In this document: one piece after another, positions 35,409 to 47,935 of the stretch
Layout: every line of letters starts with the position of its first letter
Position numbering within the stretch: position 1 is the first letter of the stretch
DNA from: Hexactinellida sp. DTS-2022
Lineage: Eukaryota; Porifera; Hexactinellida
DNA length: 64,000 nucleotides
Reading direction: 5' to 3'
Assembly: GCA_028753945.1 (NCBI GenBank)
Contig: JAPNXP010000002.1
Span: forward strand, 7,378,001-7,442,000
Translations under genes and position numbers: made by a program
Notes under the pieces: model-generated
The model's input: only the letters and a program-made list of their open reading frames with translations
Told to the model about the DNA's origin: nothing
Databases searched by the model: none

Positions 35409-37934
35409 CACTCCCTACCAAAAGTGTTCGTGCTCCATAAGCATTCCCATAGAAAATAGTATTATAGTGTGTCAATAATATTGTTTATTGTACACGAAAT
35501 ACATGGAATATTGCAATTTAGATTTCATATTCGTAATCTACGCATTCGAAATATACATTTGAAGAAGCTTTGAAGTCTATTAGCTACTGATTAGGTTAAG
35601 GGTAATCTGTATTGATATTCGGGCGTTCACGGTGAATCTCAGAATTGCATAATTTACTACTAGGAATACTCTAGATGAGATAGAGATTGACTTCTATGAT
35701 TTTTTTTTTCTTAATTTTCAATCAAGATGGTGTTTTTTAATAAAATAAGACGTCGACTTCCTTATATGGGCATGACATTTTTTCAAAAATTGTTGAATCT
35801 TTTTGAATTTTTGAACATATTATTATGAGACTATTTCCTCTCAGTAATAATTTTTATTTTATTTATTTTTGCAGAAGAAACGATGCTAAAGGGCATTTTT
35901 TCAAAATAATCATAAAACGCAGTCGTGCACTAAACTATCGTTATAAAATGTTAGAAGAAAAATTTTTCAATTCTAGTTCAAGGGTCTGAGGAAGCATCAT
36001 GTGTTACCCCAGAGAAATTTTTTGACTTTCTGATTATTATTTTTAGTTTTATAAGCATTCTAAGGCTGCGGCCCACGAATTTTTCCGAATTTCAACATCA
36101 AAAGAGGTGATAAAATTCTACACTGCCATATATTGTTCCCAAAATTAAAAATTTCGGAATCTACAGGTCAAAATATACAAGTTCACGTCAAAAAGTTCAG
36201 GAATATGTCAAAAATTAGGAAATTAGGGGCATAAAAGAATATGAAGGGTATGCAAGTACCCGGTGATCATATATTACTGTGGGAAATTGGTCAGCAGAAT
36301 AATTCTGTTATTCTTCATAAAAATGCGCCAGCTTCTTATCTATGCGTAGCATTTGTTTTCAACACTTTTACAATAATATATCATGAGTTATGACCAATTT
36401 ATGACTATGGTTTTGTCTGTTTTGTCATATTTTCACACCTCAAGGCCTCAAATATACAATAAAGTATTATATAAAACACCAATTTGGTAATACAAATATG
36501 GAAATAGCATTTGCGCACAAAATGAGACGTTACACAACACGATCCAATCATTATTCGATAAGTTATGGACTTTTGGGCCACAGAAGGGGGCAAAAAATCT
36601 GACATTTCACACCTGTTGATATTTCAGAAACGCTTTGAGATAAAATGATCATAGGCATTAGAAAATACTGTAAATACCTGACTTTCTATACGTTTATAAT
36701 ACATTTTAGGACTCTAGGTGTCACACTTTTTAACATGACCATATATGGTAATTTGATGTGCCCAATTTTGATGACGAAGCAAATTTTGTAACTCTTGATC
36801 TCTGGACAGCAGAGACTAGCTCTAAAATTCTAGTCACATCATGATACTATTTCTTACTCATTGGATAAACTTTTGGGATTATATTATAATTCGAATGATG
36901 TGTTCTGATTTCAAATGCCCAAATATGGTGGTGTCAAAGTGGCAATATGTTAAAAAGCTGACAAAAATCCAACTTCTGATCCAAATGAGATAGAGCTTAG
37001 CTCTAAATTTCTAAAAATAGTATAATTCAATTTCAAATGACATTATCTATTTTATGCAGTTTAGGAACTCCTTTTCCTCGCACTTTCATATTCTGGACTC
37101 AGCCACTTCGACACAAATTAATTAAATGCTAATTATGAAGGTGTAAAAAAAGACCATTTGGGCATATGGATGTAAAAAAGAGAATTTTTATTCTAGAAAG
37201 TCAAACTTTTTTTTAAAATGCTCAGTATATGTAGGCGCATGTTTTAAAAGCGGGCAGTTTTGGCAATATAATACAAAAAAATTGAATTAGTATACTTTTA
37301 ATGAAAAATAGTGGGTTTTTTTTGACCAATTTCACAAAAATGACAATAACATAGAGTAGATTAAAGAAAAAGCATATTTCGGTTCGATTTAAAACATTGA
37401 GTATTGACTCAGGTATATTTTATAATTGACATGTTTCGCGCTAAAAACTAACATAAAATTTTTTTGTAAATATTTGGCTAGTATGGATTAGGCCTATATT
37501 GACATTGTCTAGTTCATAACTAAGGATATATACATAGTAGAACTCTAATATTTTCAGGGATATCTTAGATATATTAGTACTATCCAAAAACGCAATAAAA
37601 ACATTAGGTCGTCGGGTGTCAAAATATCAGTACAGAGCACCCTTAAGATTATCATCCTATGCCACTATGTACCACTTATTCATATCTTGTACCATGGGGA
37701 CAAATGGAAGAAGTGGTACATGGTGACACCGGATGATAATTTTCAAACTAACAAATATGTATTTGAGTTGAAAGCTTCTACAATGGTCAATTCGGTGGCG
37801 TAGAATACGATTCTGAAACCAAAGTGGCGTCATATCATAGAATTTGTATACATTAGGGATAAATATCAGAGTTATATAGTACTATTTCCATAGGAAATCT
37901 TTGGGTCCACGAATACTTTTTTTGTAGTGGAGGG
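35409..37934. mobile_element. Tc1/mariner-type MITE, copy 2, split by a TTAA element
   Basis: Same family as 12103-12580. The left half is 35409-35599 and the right half 37643-37934; TA lies outside both ends. The left terminus contains CCTACCAAAAGTGTTCG, while the right terminus is diverged. The uninterrupted copy 1 shows exactly where the insertion occurred (ATTAGGTT...GATTATCATCC). Confidence 0.9.
35600..37642. mobile_element. TTAA-flanked non-autonomous element, 2043 bp
   Basis: TTAA at 35596-35599 and 37643-37646. The imperfect termini are GGGTAATCTGTATTGATATT and, read inward, GGGTGCTCTGTACTGATATT. A right subterminal GTCGTCGGGTGTC resembles the GTCATCGGGTGTC of the GGAGATAG family. 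Insertion into a known MITE fixes both edges. There is no coding frame of note; internal GAGCTTAGCTCTAA blocks recur. Confidence 0.85.
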
Positions 37935-37936
37935 TA

Positions 37937-39730
37937 TGTGTGTACATATATACACACTTGATTGTAGTATGTTCAGAGTTGATTGAAGAAACTGGACGGT
38001 TTCCAATTGAGATTTTTGGCATATAGGAGTAACCTTTGGCACCCGACAACAAGTTGAGGTTTCCACTAAATTTTCTCACACCTCGACAAGTTATGACGTC
38101 ATTGTCACATTTCGAGAATACTGAAAATTCACTGAATCGCACATAATTCCCGCGCTCTAAGAGATAAACATCTGAATATTTAATAGAACATGGACATTAA
38201 GGATGCGGACACGTTGGTCACAGATCACCAATATGCTTACTGATTATCGCACGATGTCGTAATCACTAAATTTCACATTGTTAAATTCTACTATTTTAGG
38301 CCTATTTACGCTTTATAATCAATATTAGGAGTATATAAACCACATTCGTGGAACTTAGAATGGTCACTACAGGTAAAATAGATTTCATATTCAACTGAAA
38401 TTTTCAATATAGCTATACATTTAGGGTTCTAACTAAAAACATTCAATCTCAAATTATAATTATCTGACTAGTATAGTGCGGCCGTAATTTAAAGAAGTCT
38501 GAATTTGGTCATATAACAGACATTTCCCAATTTCACTTAGCCCTAGTGAGTTCAAATGTGCTCAGAATTAAGCCAACTTACTATATTATCCTCCCGAGTA
38601 TTATAAGTTATAACTAATAAACGAAATAAACTCAATTATTTAAAAATTTTAAATAAACCAAGGAGGGGCCTTAAGTACAACATGCTATATCTATACTACT
38701 TTGACATATTTATACTTTGTATCCAACTTCCTATCCTCTGGTTATTGATTTTTCAAGATAGTTCTAAGGATTAACGTATTCGTAAATAACACTATGTTAC
38801 AAATTATGCAGAGATATTATGAGACGCTATGTATAGAGTAAGACGCTATTATATAGCAATTTTACATATTTTCACTTTTTATTCAGAATTTAACCGATTT
38901 CTACTTTAATTTAAATTAATTTTCTTGTCTTAATTAATCAATCCAATATATTCCAAATTTTGTAAAACAGATTTTGTAATTCAGATGTTATAATACACGA
39001 AACACACAGTAAGAGTTCTAAATAGGTTTATATAATTACTAATATATCCATGATTAATACAATTAGAAATTCCCAAACAATTGTCACCGGTAACTCTTTC
39101 TTTGCGATAATTTCATTTAAAACATTCTAATGTGCCAAAATCATTTGTAAACAAAAATATGTCCAAATAATATTTGTATAAGTGACTATTGTATAGTAAT
39201 TACACTGTAATCACTATAATTATTACAGCGTATACATTTCACTCCGCCCAACTGATTCATTTATAATGAATCAGATAGGAGGAAAATCGATTATTAGTAA
39301 ACAGTATACGTCTTAAGCCGAGCACGTGCTAATCGAGTTCTACTCTACATAGTATTTGAAGAAAATTTGGTCCTAAGTGAGGAGTGCTCGCAATAACATC
39401 GAAATGCTTCCGCCGCCACTGCAGCTTTGCTAACAATATCAGGCGCGGCGCCAGAGGGGGGAGGGTGAGGATTTAGGGTATTCTCAAGTTAAAATCATAT
39501 GTGATAAGTTCGCCCATCAAATTCCTGGACTCATGCTAACAATTCCCTTGAATTACTCATTCACCTGGACACATTTCTAAAGGCTCGAATGTCTAAAAAT
39601 TTTAGCTCGCTCGCTTTTCATTCATAACACACATTGATACCCTAAATCTCGATTTTTAGCATCGCCGCACCGCCAAAGTGGCAAAAAAATTTTTATTAAA
39701 TAATTCTATCATATAAACTAATATTTATAA
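37937..39730. other. No gene recognised
   Basis: AT-rich sequence without a coding pattern. At 39441-39470 CAGGCGCGGCGCCAGAGG resembles a hAT end, but no partner or TSD was found. Confidence 0.45.
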
Positions 39731-39802
39731 GCTCATATATCTCAGTGGTTAGCATATATATTCAGCAATCAGTTGATCATGGGTTCGAATCCCTGATCTG
39801 CG
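39731..39802 (+). tRNA. tRNA-like sequence with pol III A and B boxes (pseudo-tRNA or SINE head)
   Basis: TATCTCAGTGGTTAGCATA fits an A box and GGGTTCGAATCCC a B box, about 40 bp apart as in a tRNA. The acceptor arms (GCTCATA and ATCTGCG) do not pair, and the T stem pairs only at three positions, so it is not a functional tRNA. A tRNA-derived SINE head or old tRNA pseudogene is more likely. Confidence 0.5.
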
Positions 39803-39847
39803 TATATTTTTATTTTCTTATTGCATTATCAACAAATTGATTGAATA

Positions 39848-39946
39848 CAGGTAAACCTCCCAAAGCGGCACCCATCGGGAGAATGATTTTGTGCCGCTTC
39901 TCGGAGGTTGCCGCTACTCGGAGGTGCCGCTTTGGGAGGTTTACTG
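39848..39946. mobile_element. Short pogo/mariner-like MITE, 99 bp
   Basis: The termini are CAGGTAAACCTCCCAAAGCG and, read inward, CAGTAAACCTCCCAAAGCGG. TA flanks both ends (39846-39847 and 39947-39948). Internal GCCGCT(T/A)CTCGGAGGT blocks repeat. Confidence 0.8.
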
Positions 39947-39948
39947 TA

Positions 39949-41600
39949 TATGATATATTTCGAGTCAATTCTAATATGTATTTCGTATATACTTACTGTA
40001 TCCCAACTAGTGTAGACATATTATACATGTTACAACATTAATCACGACGTTATCCCTGTATTATTTCCGGAAAGGATGTCACAAAAGAAAGCGGACTCAA
40101 ATAATACAGTGCGACTTGTTTCGAATTCGATTAATTATCGCTAATTATATATTTAAATGATTTGGCGAACGGTAGCATAAAGGAAGATTCCATCCCGGGA
40201 TGAAACACCAGTGAATCTTATCTATTGTCTGTAAGAATAATTTCTATAACTTTAATCACCAATATCTCAAAACCCATAATTTTACACTTCGATGAATTTT
40301 TTCTAAACGAAAGAATATGTCTATAGTTCTGAAATTTTGGGAGCTACTTGTATTTAGTATAAGTAAATTAATGATGCAACTTGGTACTGATCGTGCATTA
40401 GCTTCATATATATTTGACCCAAGAAAGGCAAAATATCGCATTTTATTGACTCTTTGTGTCTATTTCCTTTCGTTTTAATTTCCAGAAACATAATACTGAC
40501 CCGATTTAACCAGAAGTGCATCACTTTTTTCTAATAGTAGTTGAGAAATATCCCTGAGGTTTTTGAAACTCTAGCTTCTATAGAGTCCTCAAATTAATTA
40601 TGTCAATTTCAACACTATACGTAGTGTTATTGCTATGGAAGCTTTATTTCTAAAAATTCAATAGCATGCCGAAAATAGAACAATAAAAGTTATTCTGAAA
40701 TGCGGATACTCTTAGATAATTAAAAAGCATTTATGTTTCGATTCTAAAAGTTTACAAAAGATCAAGGACTCTAAATCTCTCATAGAGCTAATAGTGATTT
40801 CAGTCGAAGCATCCTTATTACTTTCGCTGAGCTTGTGTACAAATTGGAGAAAACTAATATTTCAAATAACTGGCTTCTCTGGTATCCAAATTCCAATCCC
40901 TTATACCTTGCACATATTACATATTATGTGTGGTTGGGTTCTGACACGAAGCACGCTAGTATCTATATAGATTGATGCTACAGTAAATATATATAGACTA
41001 GTGCGCCTCGCTTGCTAGGTCGATTTTCGGCTGAACCCAACTACACACCAACCTCCTCTCGGTTGGTGTGTGGTTTATACACTTCTGGCATTGATTATAA
41101 AGCGTAATAGGGCTAAATAGTCAAATAAAAAAATGTGAAAATTTAGTGAATACGTCATCATGTGATGATGAGTAAGCATATTGGAAATCTGGTGTTACCA
41201 AAGTTCCGCATCATTAATGTGCATGTTCTATTAAATTTTGAGATTTTTATCTCTTAGAGTGCGCGCGAATTGTGTGCGATTAATTGAGACTGTATGTTCA
41301 AATTAAAATTTCTCCATTCATAATATTATTTGGGGTGGCCGTTAATAGCACAATAGTTCTTTGTGAGTGTGTGTGTGTTTGTCTGGATTTCATTGAAGTA
41401 ATTGGGAGATTAAAAAACTCATCTCTATTTAAGATAAAAACTAACGAAGGGCTTAAATTTAACATGGATTTACTTTGACTAAATACAAATAAAATCGATG
41501 TTCATAATAAAGAACATCTGAAGATCATAATTTGTTTGGGAAAATTCCAAAAATACACAACTTTTTGAAAATTTCCAAATATACTCAACAATACTCAACT
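39949..41600. other. No gene; imperfect inverted repeat at 40927-41049
   Basis: GTGTGGTTGGGTT at 40928 pairs with AACCCAACTACACAC near 41034, and CACGCTAGT pairs with ACTAGTGCG, giving a foldback of about 120 bp. No coding pattern is seen elsewhere. Confidence 0.45.
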
Positions 41601-41607
41601 AATTTTT

Positions 41608-41727
41608 AAATATACTCAAGTTTTATTGGATTATTCCAAATACACTCAAGTTTTATTGGAATATTCTAAATATACTCAAGTTTTATTGGAATATTCCAAA
41701 TATGCTCGAGTTTTATTGGACTATTGA
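41608..41727. repeat. 30-bp minisatellite, four units
   Basis: Four direct copies of a 30-bp unit containing ACTCAAGTTTTATTGGA, with one or a few changes between units. Confidence 0.85.
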
Positions 41728-42154
41728 AACTAGTATGGAGATCCCAAACACAAATGTTTATTAGTAGAAGCTGCTCGTCTGCTCTACGCGTCCTTACAAC
41801 TTGTACTCGGGCCTGCGGCCCTCGCTTGTACTTCAAGCATGTTCCTTTTCAAATTAAATGTCGTTCTTGATGAGTGGCCCGGCCCCTATTAGTCTATTTA
41901 TATCCGTGGATCCTAGCTACAAGTTTATATAGAGTAAATGATTTGGATATTTATGCAAATTTGAAGAGATAATTTTCTAGATATTAAAGCTCGTCCGTGT
42001 ATAATAATATACAAACTCCAAATATAATATTTAATATCACTAAGAAACTGTACCAGTGGAACCCTAATTTTGGGATGTGGATAAGTTATTGAATTGATTG
42101 ATAATAATTTGATATCAAATAACATAATTGATTGTTAGAAATGTATGGCTAGAC

Positions 42155-42307
42155 CAAGCGTGTCAAACTGGTGGCCCGCGGGCAATTTGTGGCCCGCCGG
42201 TTCCTCAGATGTGGCCCGCAATCCATTAAAATATCTGGAATATGGCCCGGGTAAAGGGCTGGGATTATGAAATTGGCCCACTATTCGAATCGAGTTTGAC
42301 ACACCTG
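42155..42307. mobile_element. hAT MITE (GTGTCAAACT ends)
   Basis: The termini are CAAGCGTGTCAAACT and, read inward, CAGGTGTGTCAAACT. The flanks GGCTAGAC and GGCAAGAC give a 7/8 TSD. GTGGCCCGC occurs three times inside. This terminus type (GTGTCAAACT followed by GGCCCGC) is common among animal hAT elements. Confidence 0.85.
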
Positions 42308-42354
42308 GGCAAGACAGACAGAACACGAATAACTGATTAAATGCCTTAATATTG

Positions 42355-45078
42355 ACACACTTTTGAACAGGCACAACCGGGCATGGGGAGGGGTAAACTT
42401 CCGCCTCACGTGTTTGTTATTCAGGGTACACTTTGGTGACATTAACTATGCATATTTCTCTAAGATAAACCCACACTTCAACAGGCACAACCGGCCACGA
42501 GGAAGGAGAGTCTGTACACTTAGTATATTGTTTGAAGGTGTCCACTTTGATTTGACTCAAAAAGCTTTATTTCACTAATATTGACAAACTCTTCAACAGG
42601 CACAATCGGCCAGGAGGAGGGGGAAACTGCCTCCTACGTATTTGTTTATCAGGGTCCACTTTGGTGACATTAATTATGCATATTTCTCAAATAAAAACCC
42701 GCACTTCAACAAGCACAACCGGCCAAGGGGAGGGGTAGACTGTCTACTTAGTATATTGTTTGAAGGTGTCCACTTTGTTTTGACTCAAATCATGTATATT
42801 TCACCAGTATTGACACACTCTTAAACAGGCACAACCGGCCAGGGGGAGGGAGAAACTGCCTCCTCACGTGATTGTTTTTCAGGGTCCACATTGGTCACAT
42901 TCAATATGCAAATTTCTCTAATATAAACCCACACTTCAACAGGCACAACCGGCCACGGGGAGGGTGAGACTGTCCACTTAGAATATCGTTTGAAGGTGTC
43001 CACTTTGGTTTGACACTAATTATCTTTATTTCACAAATATTGACACACTCTTCAACAGACAATGTCGGCCAGGTGGAGGGTGAAACTGCATAATACGTAT
43101 TTGTTTATCAGGGTCCATTTAGGTGACATTAAATATGCATATTTCTCTAATATAAACCCACACTTCAAAAAGCACAACCGGCCACGGGGAGGGAGAGTCT
43201 GTACACTTAGTATAGTGTTTGAATGGGTACACTTTGTCTCGACTCAAATTATGTTTATTTCACTAATATTGACACACTCTTCAACAGGCACAACCGGCCA
43301 GGGGGAGGGGGAGACTGTCCACTTAGAATATCGTTTGAAGGTGTCCCCTTTATTGACCCTGATTATCTTTATTTCACTAATATTGACACACTCTTCAACA
43401 GGCAATGTCGGCCAGGTGGAGAGTGAAGCTGCATACTACGTATTTGTTTATCAGGGTCCACTTAGGTGACATTAAATATGCACATTTCTCTAATATAAAC
43501 CCACACTTCAAAAAGCACAACCGGCCACGGGGAGGGAGAGTCTGTACACTTAGTATAGTGTTTGAATGGGTACACTTTGTTTTGACTCAAATTATGTTTA
43601 TTTCACTAATATTGACACACTCTTAAACAGGCACAACCGGCCAGGGGGAGGGGGAAACTGCCTCCTCACGTGTTTGTTTTTCAGGGTCCACATTGGTGAC
43701 ATTCATTATGCATAATTCTCTAATATAAACACACACTTCAACTGGCACAACCGACCACGGGGAGGGGGAGACTGTCCACTTAGTATATTGTTTGAAGATG
43801 TCCACTTTGGTTTGACTCAAATTATGTTTATTTCACTAAATTGACACACTCTTCAACAGGCACTATCGGCCAGGTGGAGGGGGAGACTGTCCACTTAGTA
43901 TATTGTTTAAAGGTGTCCACTTTGTTTTAACTCAAATTATGTTTATTTCTCTAATATTGACCACTCTTCAACAGGCACAATCGGCCAGGAGGAGGGGGAA
44001 TCTGCCTCCTACGTATTTCTTTATCAGGGTCCACTTTGGAGACATTAAATATGCATATTTCTCTAATATATACCCACACTTCAACAAGCACAACCGGCCA
44101 GCGGGAGGGGGAGACTGTCCACTTAGTATAGTGTTTGAAGGGGTCCACTTTGTTTTGACACAAATTTTGTATTTTTCACCAATATAGACCCACACTTGAT
44201 CAGGCACAACCGGCTACGGGGAGGGGGAGACTGTCCACCTAGTGTAGTGCTTGAAGGGGTACACTTTGTTTTGACTCAAATTATGTATATTTCATATATA
44301 TTGACACACTCTTAAACAGGCACAACCGGCCAGGGGGAGGGGGAAACTGCCTCCTCACTTGCTTGTTATTCAGGGTCCACATTGGTGACATTCATTATGC
44401 ATAATTCTCTAATATAAACACACACTTCAACTGGCACAACCGGCCTCGGGGAGGGGGAGACTGTCCACTTGGTATATTGTTTGAATGTCCACTTTGGTTT
44501 GACTCAAATTATGTTTATTTCACTAATATTGACACACTCTTCAACAGGCACTATCGGCCAGGTGGAGGGAGAAACTGCATCCTACGTATTTGTTTATCAG
44601 GGTCCACTTTGTTTTGACCAAATTTTGTATTTTTCACTGATATAGACCCACACTTGAACAGGCACACCCAGCCAGGGGAGGGAGAGACTGTCCACTTAGT
44701 ATATTGTTTAAAGGTGTCCACTTTGTTTTAAGTCAAATTATGTTTATTTCTCGAACATTGACCACTCTTCAACAGTCACAACCGGCTACGGGCAGGGAGA
44801 GACTGTCCACTTAGTATATTGTTTAAAGGTGTCCACTTTGTTTTAACTCAAATTATGTTTATTTCTTTAACATTGACCACTCTTCAACAGGCACTATCGG
44901 CCAGGTGGAGGGTGAAACTGCATCCTACGTATTTGTTTATCAGGGTCCACTTTGTTTTGACCCAAATTTTGTATTTTTCACTAATATAGACCCACACTTG
45001 AACAGGCACACCCAGCAAGGGAGAGGGGGAGACTGTCCACTTAGTATATTGTTTAAAGGTGTCCACTTTGTTTTAAAA
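42355..45078. repeat. 115-bp satellite, about 24 units, dimeric higher-order structure
   Basis: A GGCACAACCGGCCA-like box followed by GGGGAGGG recurs 24 times between 42368 and 45004, average spacing 114.6 bp. Over most of the array, type A units (GTGACATTAA...ATAAACCCACACTTCAAC) alternate with type B units (TTTGACTCAAATTATG...ATTGACACACTCTTCAAC), giving a period of about 229 bp. After about 44560 the order becomes irregular and hybrid units appear. Open frames here are by-products of the periodicity. Two diverged units occur at 59199-59445. Confidence 0.93.
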
Positions 45079-45419
45079 TTATTTAGTTATACTCAATGTT
45101 ATTTAATTTCTTCTTCTCTCCAAATTTTTTCTCGCCGCTGCGCTCGCTTGTTTGTAAAATCCAGGTATTCTTAGATTAAGACAACAATTTATAATTAATT
45201 TCAAGGGAAATAAATACATGAGGTTCACAAAATATTGGGGGAGAGAAATGAGGCTCTCGATCGAATGTATTGTTTTCGGGGAGTCGAGGATCCCCCAGTA
45301 TCGAGGCCTTTGATTGTGCCCAGTGCAAGATTTTTCAGATCGGGATTGAATTAGGTCAAGAATAGCCGAAATGATGAACATGTAAATTTTTAGATTCTAG
45401 CTAAAGTGAATCAAATCGC

Positions 45420-45530
45420 CCGCCCCCTTACAGTCTTGTCGCCCCCCAATCGCCCCTAACCGTTTTATCGCCCCCCTCGTCTCTCATATCGCCCCCTAGT
45501 GGGCGATATTGCCCACGTTGAGAAACACTG
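45420..45530. mobile_element. Solo hAT terminus
   Basis: Read inward from 45530 the end is CAGTGTTTCTCAACG, a widespread hAT terminus, followed by repeated ATCGCCCCC blocks. No opposite terminus or TSD was found nearby. Confidence 0.55.
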
Positions 45531-45544
45531 TATTAGAGTAACAT

Positions 45545-45920
45545 CCTCAGCAATCTCAATTAATGCTTCATAAATGTTGCCAAGGTGGTATCGGTGAGGT
45601 TTCAAGGCATCAATTCGACTTTCCCATCTTGTCGCACTCAAAGATTTATGGTTAGGTTAGGACAATTACGCCTTAATACTTCCAAACGACGAGTTGAAGC
45701 AGAGAAATATACATAAATTCGTTGTACTGTATCAAATTTAATCGTTCCTTCTAGACAACACATTGCAGCATCATTCACGACTAAATTTAACGAATGTGCA
45801 CAACAAGGAATAGAGAATGCCCTTGGATTCACGCTCAAAATTCGTTTTTGTACACCATTATTCTTTCCCTTCATGTTACTCCCATTATCATATCCTTGAC
45901 CTCTCAAATTTTCAAACGGT
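45545..45920 (-). pseudogene. hAT transposase fragment (DUF4371 / ZMYM1-like)
   Basis: The minus strand encodes GQGYDNGSNMKGKNNGVQ, then IPCCAHSLNLVVNDAA and, in another reading frame, LSATRWESRIDALKPHRY. The DNGxNMxGKxxGVQ, CAHSLNLVVxDAA and RWESR series is diagnostic of the DUF4371-type hAT core. The D of YDNGSNM is one of the catalytic acidic residues. At least one frameshift (near 45655) and absence of the N-terminal and hATC parts mark it as a remnant. A hAT-like end, CAGGGCCGGTCCTTCACTAG read inward from 46061, may have bounded it. Confidence 0.75.
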
Positions 45921-46134
45921 ATAGAAAATTCTTATCAGAGGATGAGCATTTTCAATTTACATAAGCAAGTGATCGTTGTGTGTACTTCAATTGATCACTC
46001 AGTTTACAAATATGCCGCCTCCTAAATTGTGCCTAGTTCTCCTAGTGAAGGACCGGCCCTGGGTGGGCGGTCTTGAGCGCATAGCAAGGGAGAAATTTAT
46101 ATGCGAATAGAAATATTATAGTGCAGTCAGAGAG

Positions 46135-46400
46135 ATGGATGAGATTACCGTAAAGCGCGACTGGAGAGACAGAGGCGAATTTAACATGAGTAACAAGTGA
46201 ATTTAGAAGTGTAGTGTCAGTCAGGTTGGCTTGGAAGCACGCGATAAAGTTCTTGTGCAATAGCACTTGGCCGCAACGCGAGACGGGAGTGATACAGCAG
46301 CTCCTAAAATAAGTAATATAAATGCCAAGTAGAGGTAGAGTAACAAATTTGAGATGAGTTAGAAATCTTGTAATACCAATGGCATTTCTATGTGAAATAT
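46135..46400. repeat. Dispersed repeat, partner at 57300-57570
   Basis: GTCAGTCAGGTTGG, AAGCACGCGATAAAGT, CAAATTTGAGATGAGTT and CTTGTAATACCAATGGCATT occur here and near 57380-57560 in the same order. It is non-coding. Confidence 0.7.
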
Positions 46401-46805
46401 AATAGAGCCGAACTTTTCAAATATTATTATAGGTAAACGAGTAGGCTGAGCAAAAATTTAGCCACCATAAATTAGAATCAATATAAATTTGCGTGTTGAA
46501 GCCAGTATGAAACGGGCTTCCAACGCGACTAGTTCAGCATACGTAAATAGAGTTGACATGCGCGAGACACCGTGATGGTTGAATAATGCCGCCTGAAGCA
46601 ACATTTGCAGAGAGCACGATTAGCGCATGGTGCCTTGTGCCAGTCCTAACCACAATTGCTGAGACATAAATTCATTTGACAAACAGCAAGCAATCATATA
46701 TCAACGTAAAATAATACTTTGGGATTCACACTGTACACAATCCTATTCGTGTATATTTTTGAAATCAACAAAAATATTTTCGAAAATATTATGTGTTTCT
46801 CTTTC

Positions 46806-47224
46806 CAAGGGTGGGGTTGGTTAACCGATCTGAGGCTACGGTTACAACTCGATTTCTCGCCACGGTTAACCGGTTAACCGCACATCCTCCTCAATACAAT
46901 AAATCCTATATAAAAATTTGATTATACTACAGATTAAGACTCAGCTGTATAAGTATAACCGCATAAGTGTATTTATTGATACATTTCGTGCTTTAGTTTA
47001 ATGTAAATCAATGTTATCTAAGAAATTTTATTAATTGGTGATGAGAAATGGATTTAAGTCTACATATTCTGATAAAATTAAAAAATCTTTAATACTTTAT
47101 ACATTAATTTCCCTATAAATCTGCTTATATTCAACAGACCGGCTAACTGGTTAATAAAATCTCTAACCGTTAACCGATGTCAGCAACGGTTAACCGGTTA
47201 ACCGGTTAACCGAATCCAGCCTTG
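46806..47224. mobile_element. hAT-like MITE with GGTTAACCGG palindromes
   Basis: The ends are CAAGGGTGGGGTTGGTTAAC and, read inward, CAAGGCTGGATTCGGTTAAC. Both ends carry repeated CGGTTAACCGGTTAACCG blocks. Flanking 8-mers agree only partly, so the superfamily is inferred from the CAAGG...CCTTG ends. Confidence 0.5.
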
Positions 47225-47935
47225 CTCTTACAAAAATAAATACTTTGAACTGGATAAAACAATGATTGGATATTTCGACTGTATTGACAAAGGAACTGAT
47301 GTCGTCGACAGGGTTCCGGCTGCGGCCCCGGCAGAATTCGGCCCTCGGTGGATTCATAATTGGGATGTCAAACAGCAGTTTCCTTGATATCACGGGGTCC
47401 TCATAGATATTTCAAATAAGAATTATATCGGAGAGACTAGACAGTGCGTGTTCTATGCTGTATGTAAGCAAATAATTTGCATATTGCAGCACGAAAAGGT
47501 AATTAGAAGCAGCAATTGTTCAGTTCAAAATTACAAAAAAAAGAGAACAATTATTCTCGGATTTGCATAGAAGATATAATATCATGAACGTAACGAAAAA
47601 GTGATTGTTCTAAGCTTGGAGATATCAGAACCATCAGACAAAAGAACTAATGACAGTTGGACCTGTTGCCCAGCACGATATCATCTAATGCATAGCACTA
47701 CTTAGAAGAGCCTAGTTTGTTTAAAGAAATTGTAGAGCCTGACGTGCTAGCAATATCAAAACCTGTAACACATAGCTCTCTGAATAAATTCAAAAGAAAG
47801 AGTAATTATAGCTTTAGCGCCCACTTAGAATAATTTCGTCTGTTGAGCTAAGTGGTGTTCATCGAAAGTGTTCTGAAATTCGCTATTTGAACCATCTACC
47901 GTAGAACCTAGTAGGTAGGAACACGCAGGGGCGCA
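47225..47935. other. No gene recognised
   Basis: Mixed AT-rich sequence without a repeat boundary, coding pattern or RNA gene that I can identify. Confidence 0.45.

Noticed and set aside
39441..39700. hAT end CAGGCGCGGCGCCAG with possible partner near 39660
   Set aside because: No matching inverted terminus or 8-bp duplication could be found.
42355..45078. CRISPR-like array
   Set aside because: Units are contiguous 115-bp satellites without unique spacers, and the sequence is eukaryotic.
42363..45174. Many 60-135-codon frames within the satellite
   Set aside because: They recur with the 115-bp period on both strands and break at every diverged unit; they reflect repeat length, not protein coding.
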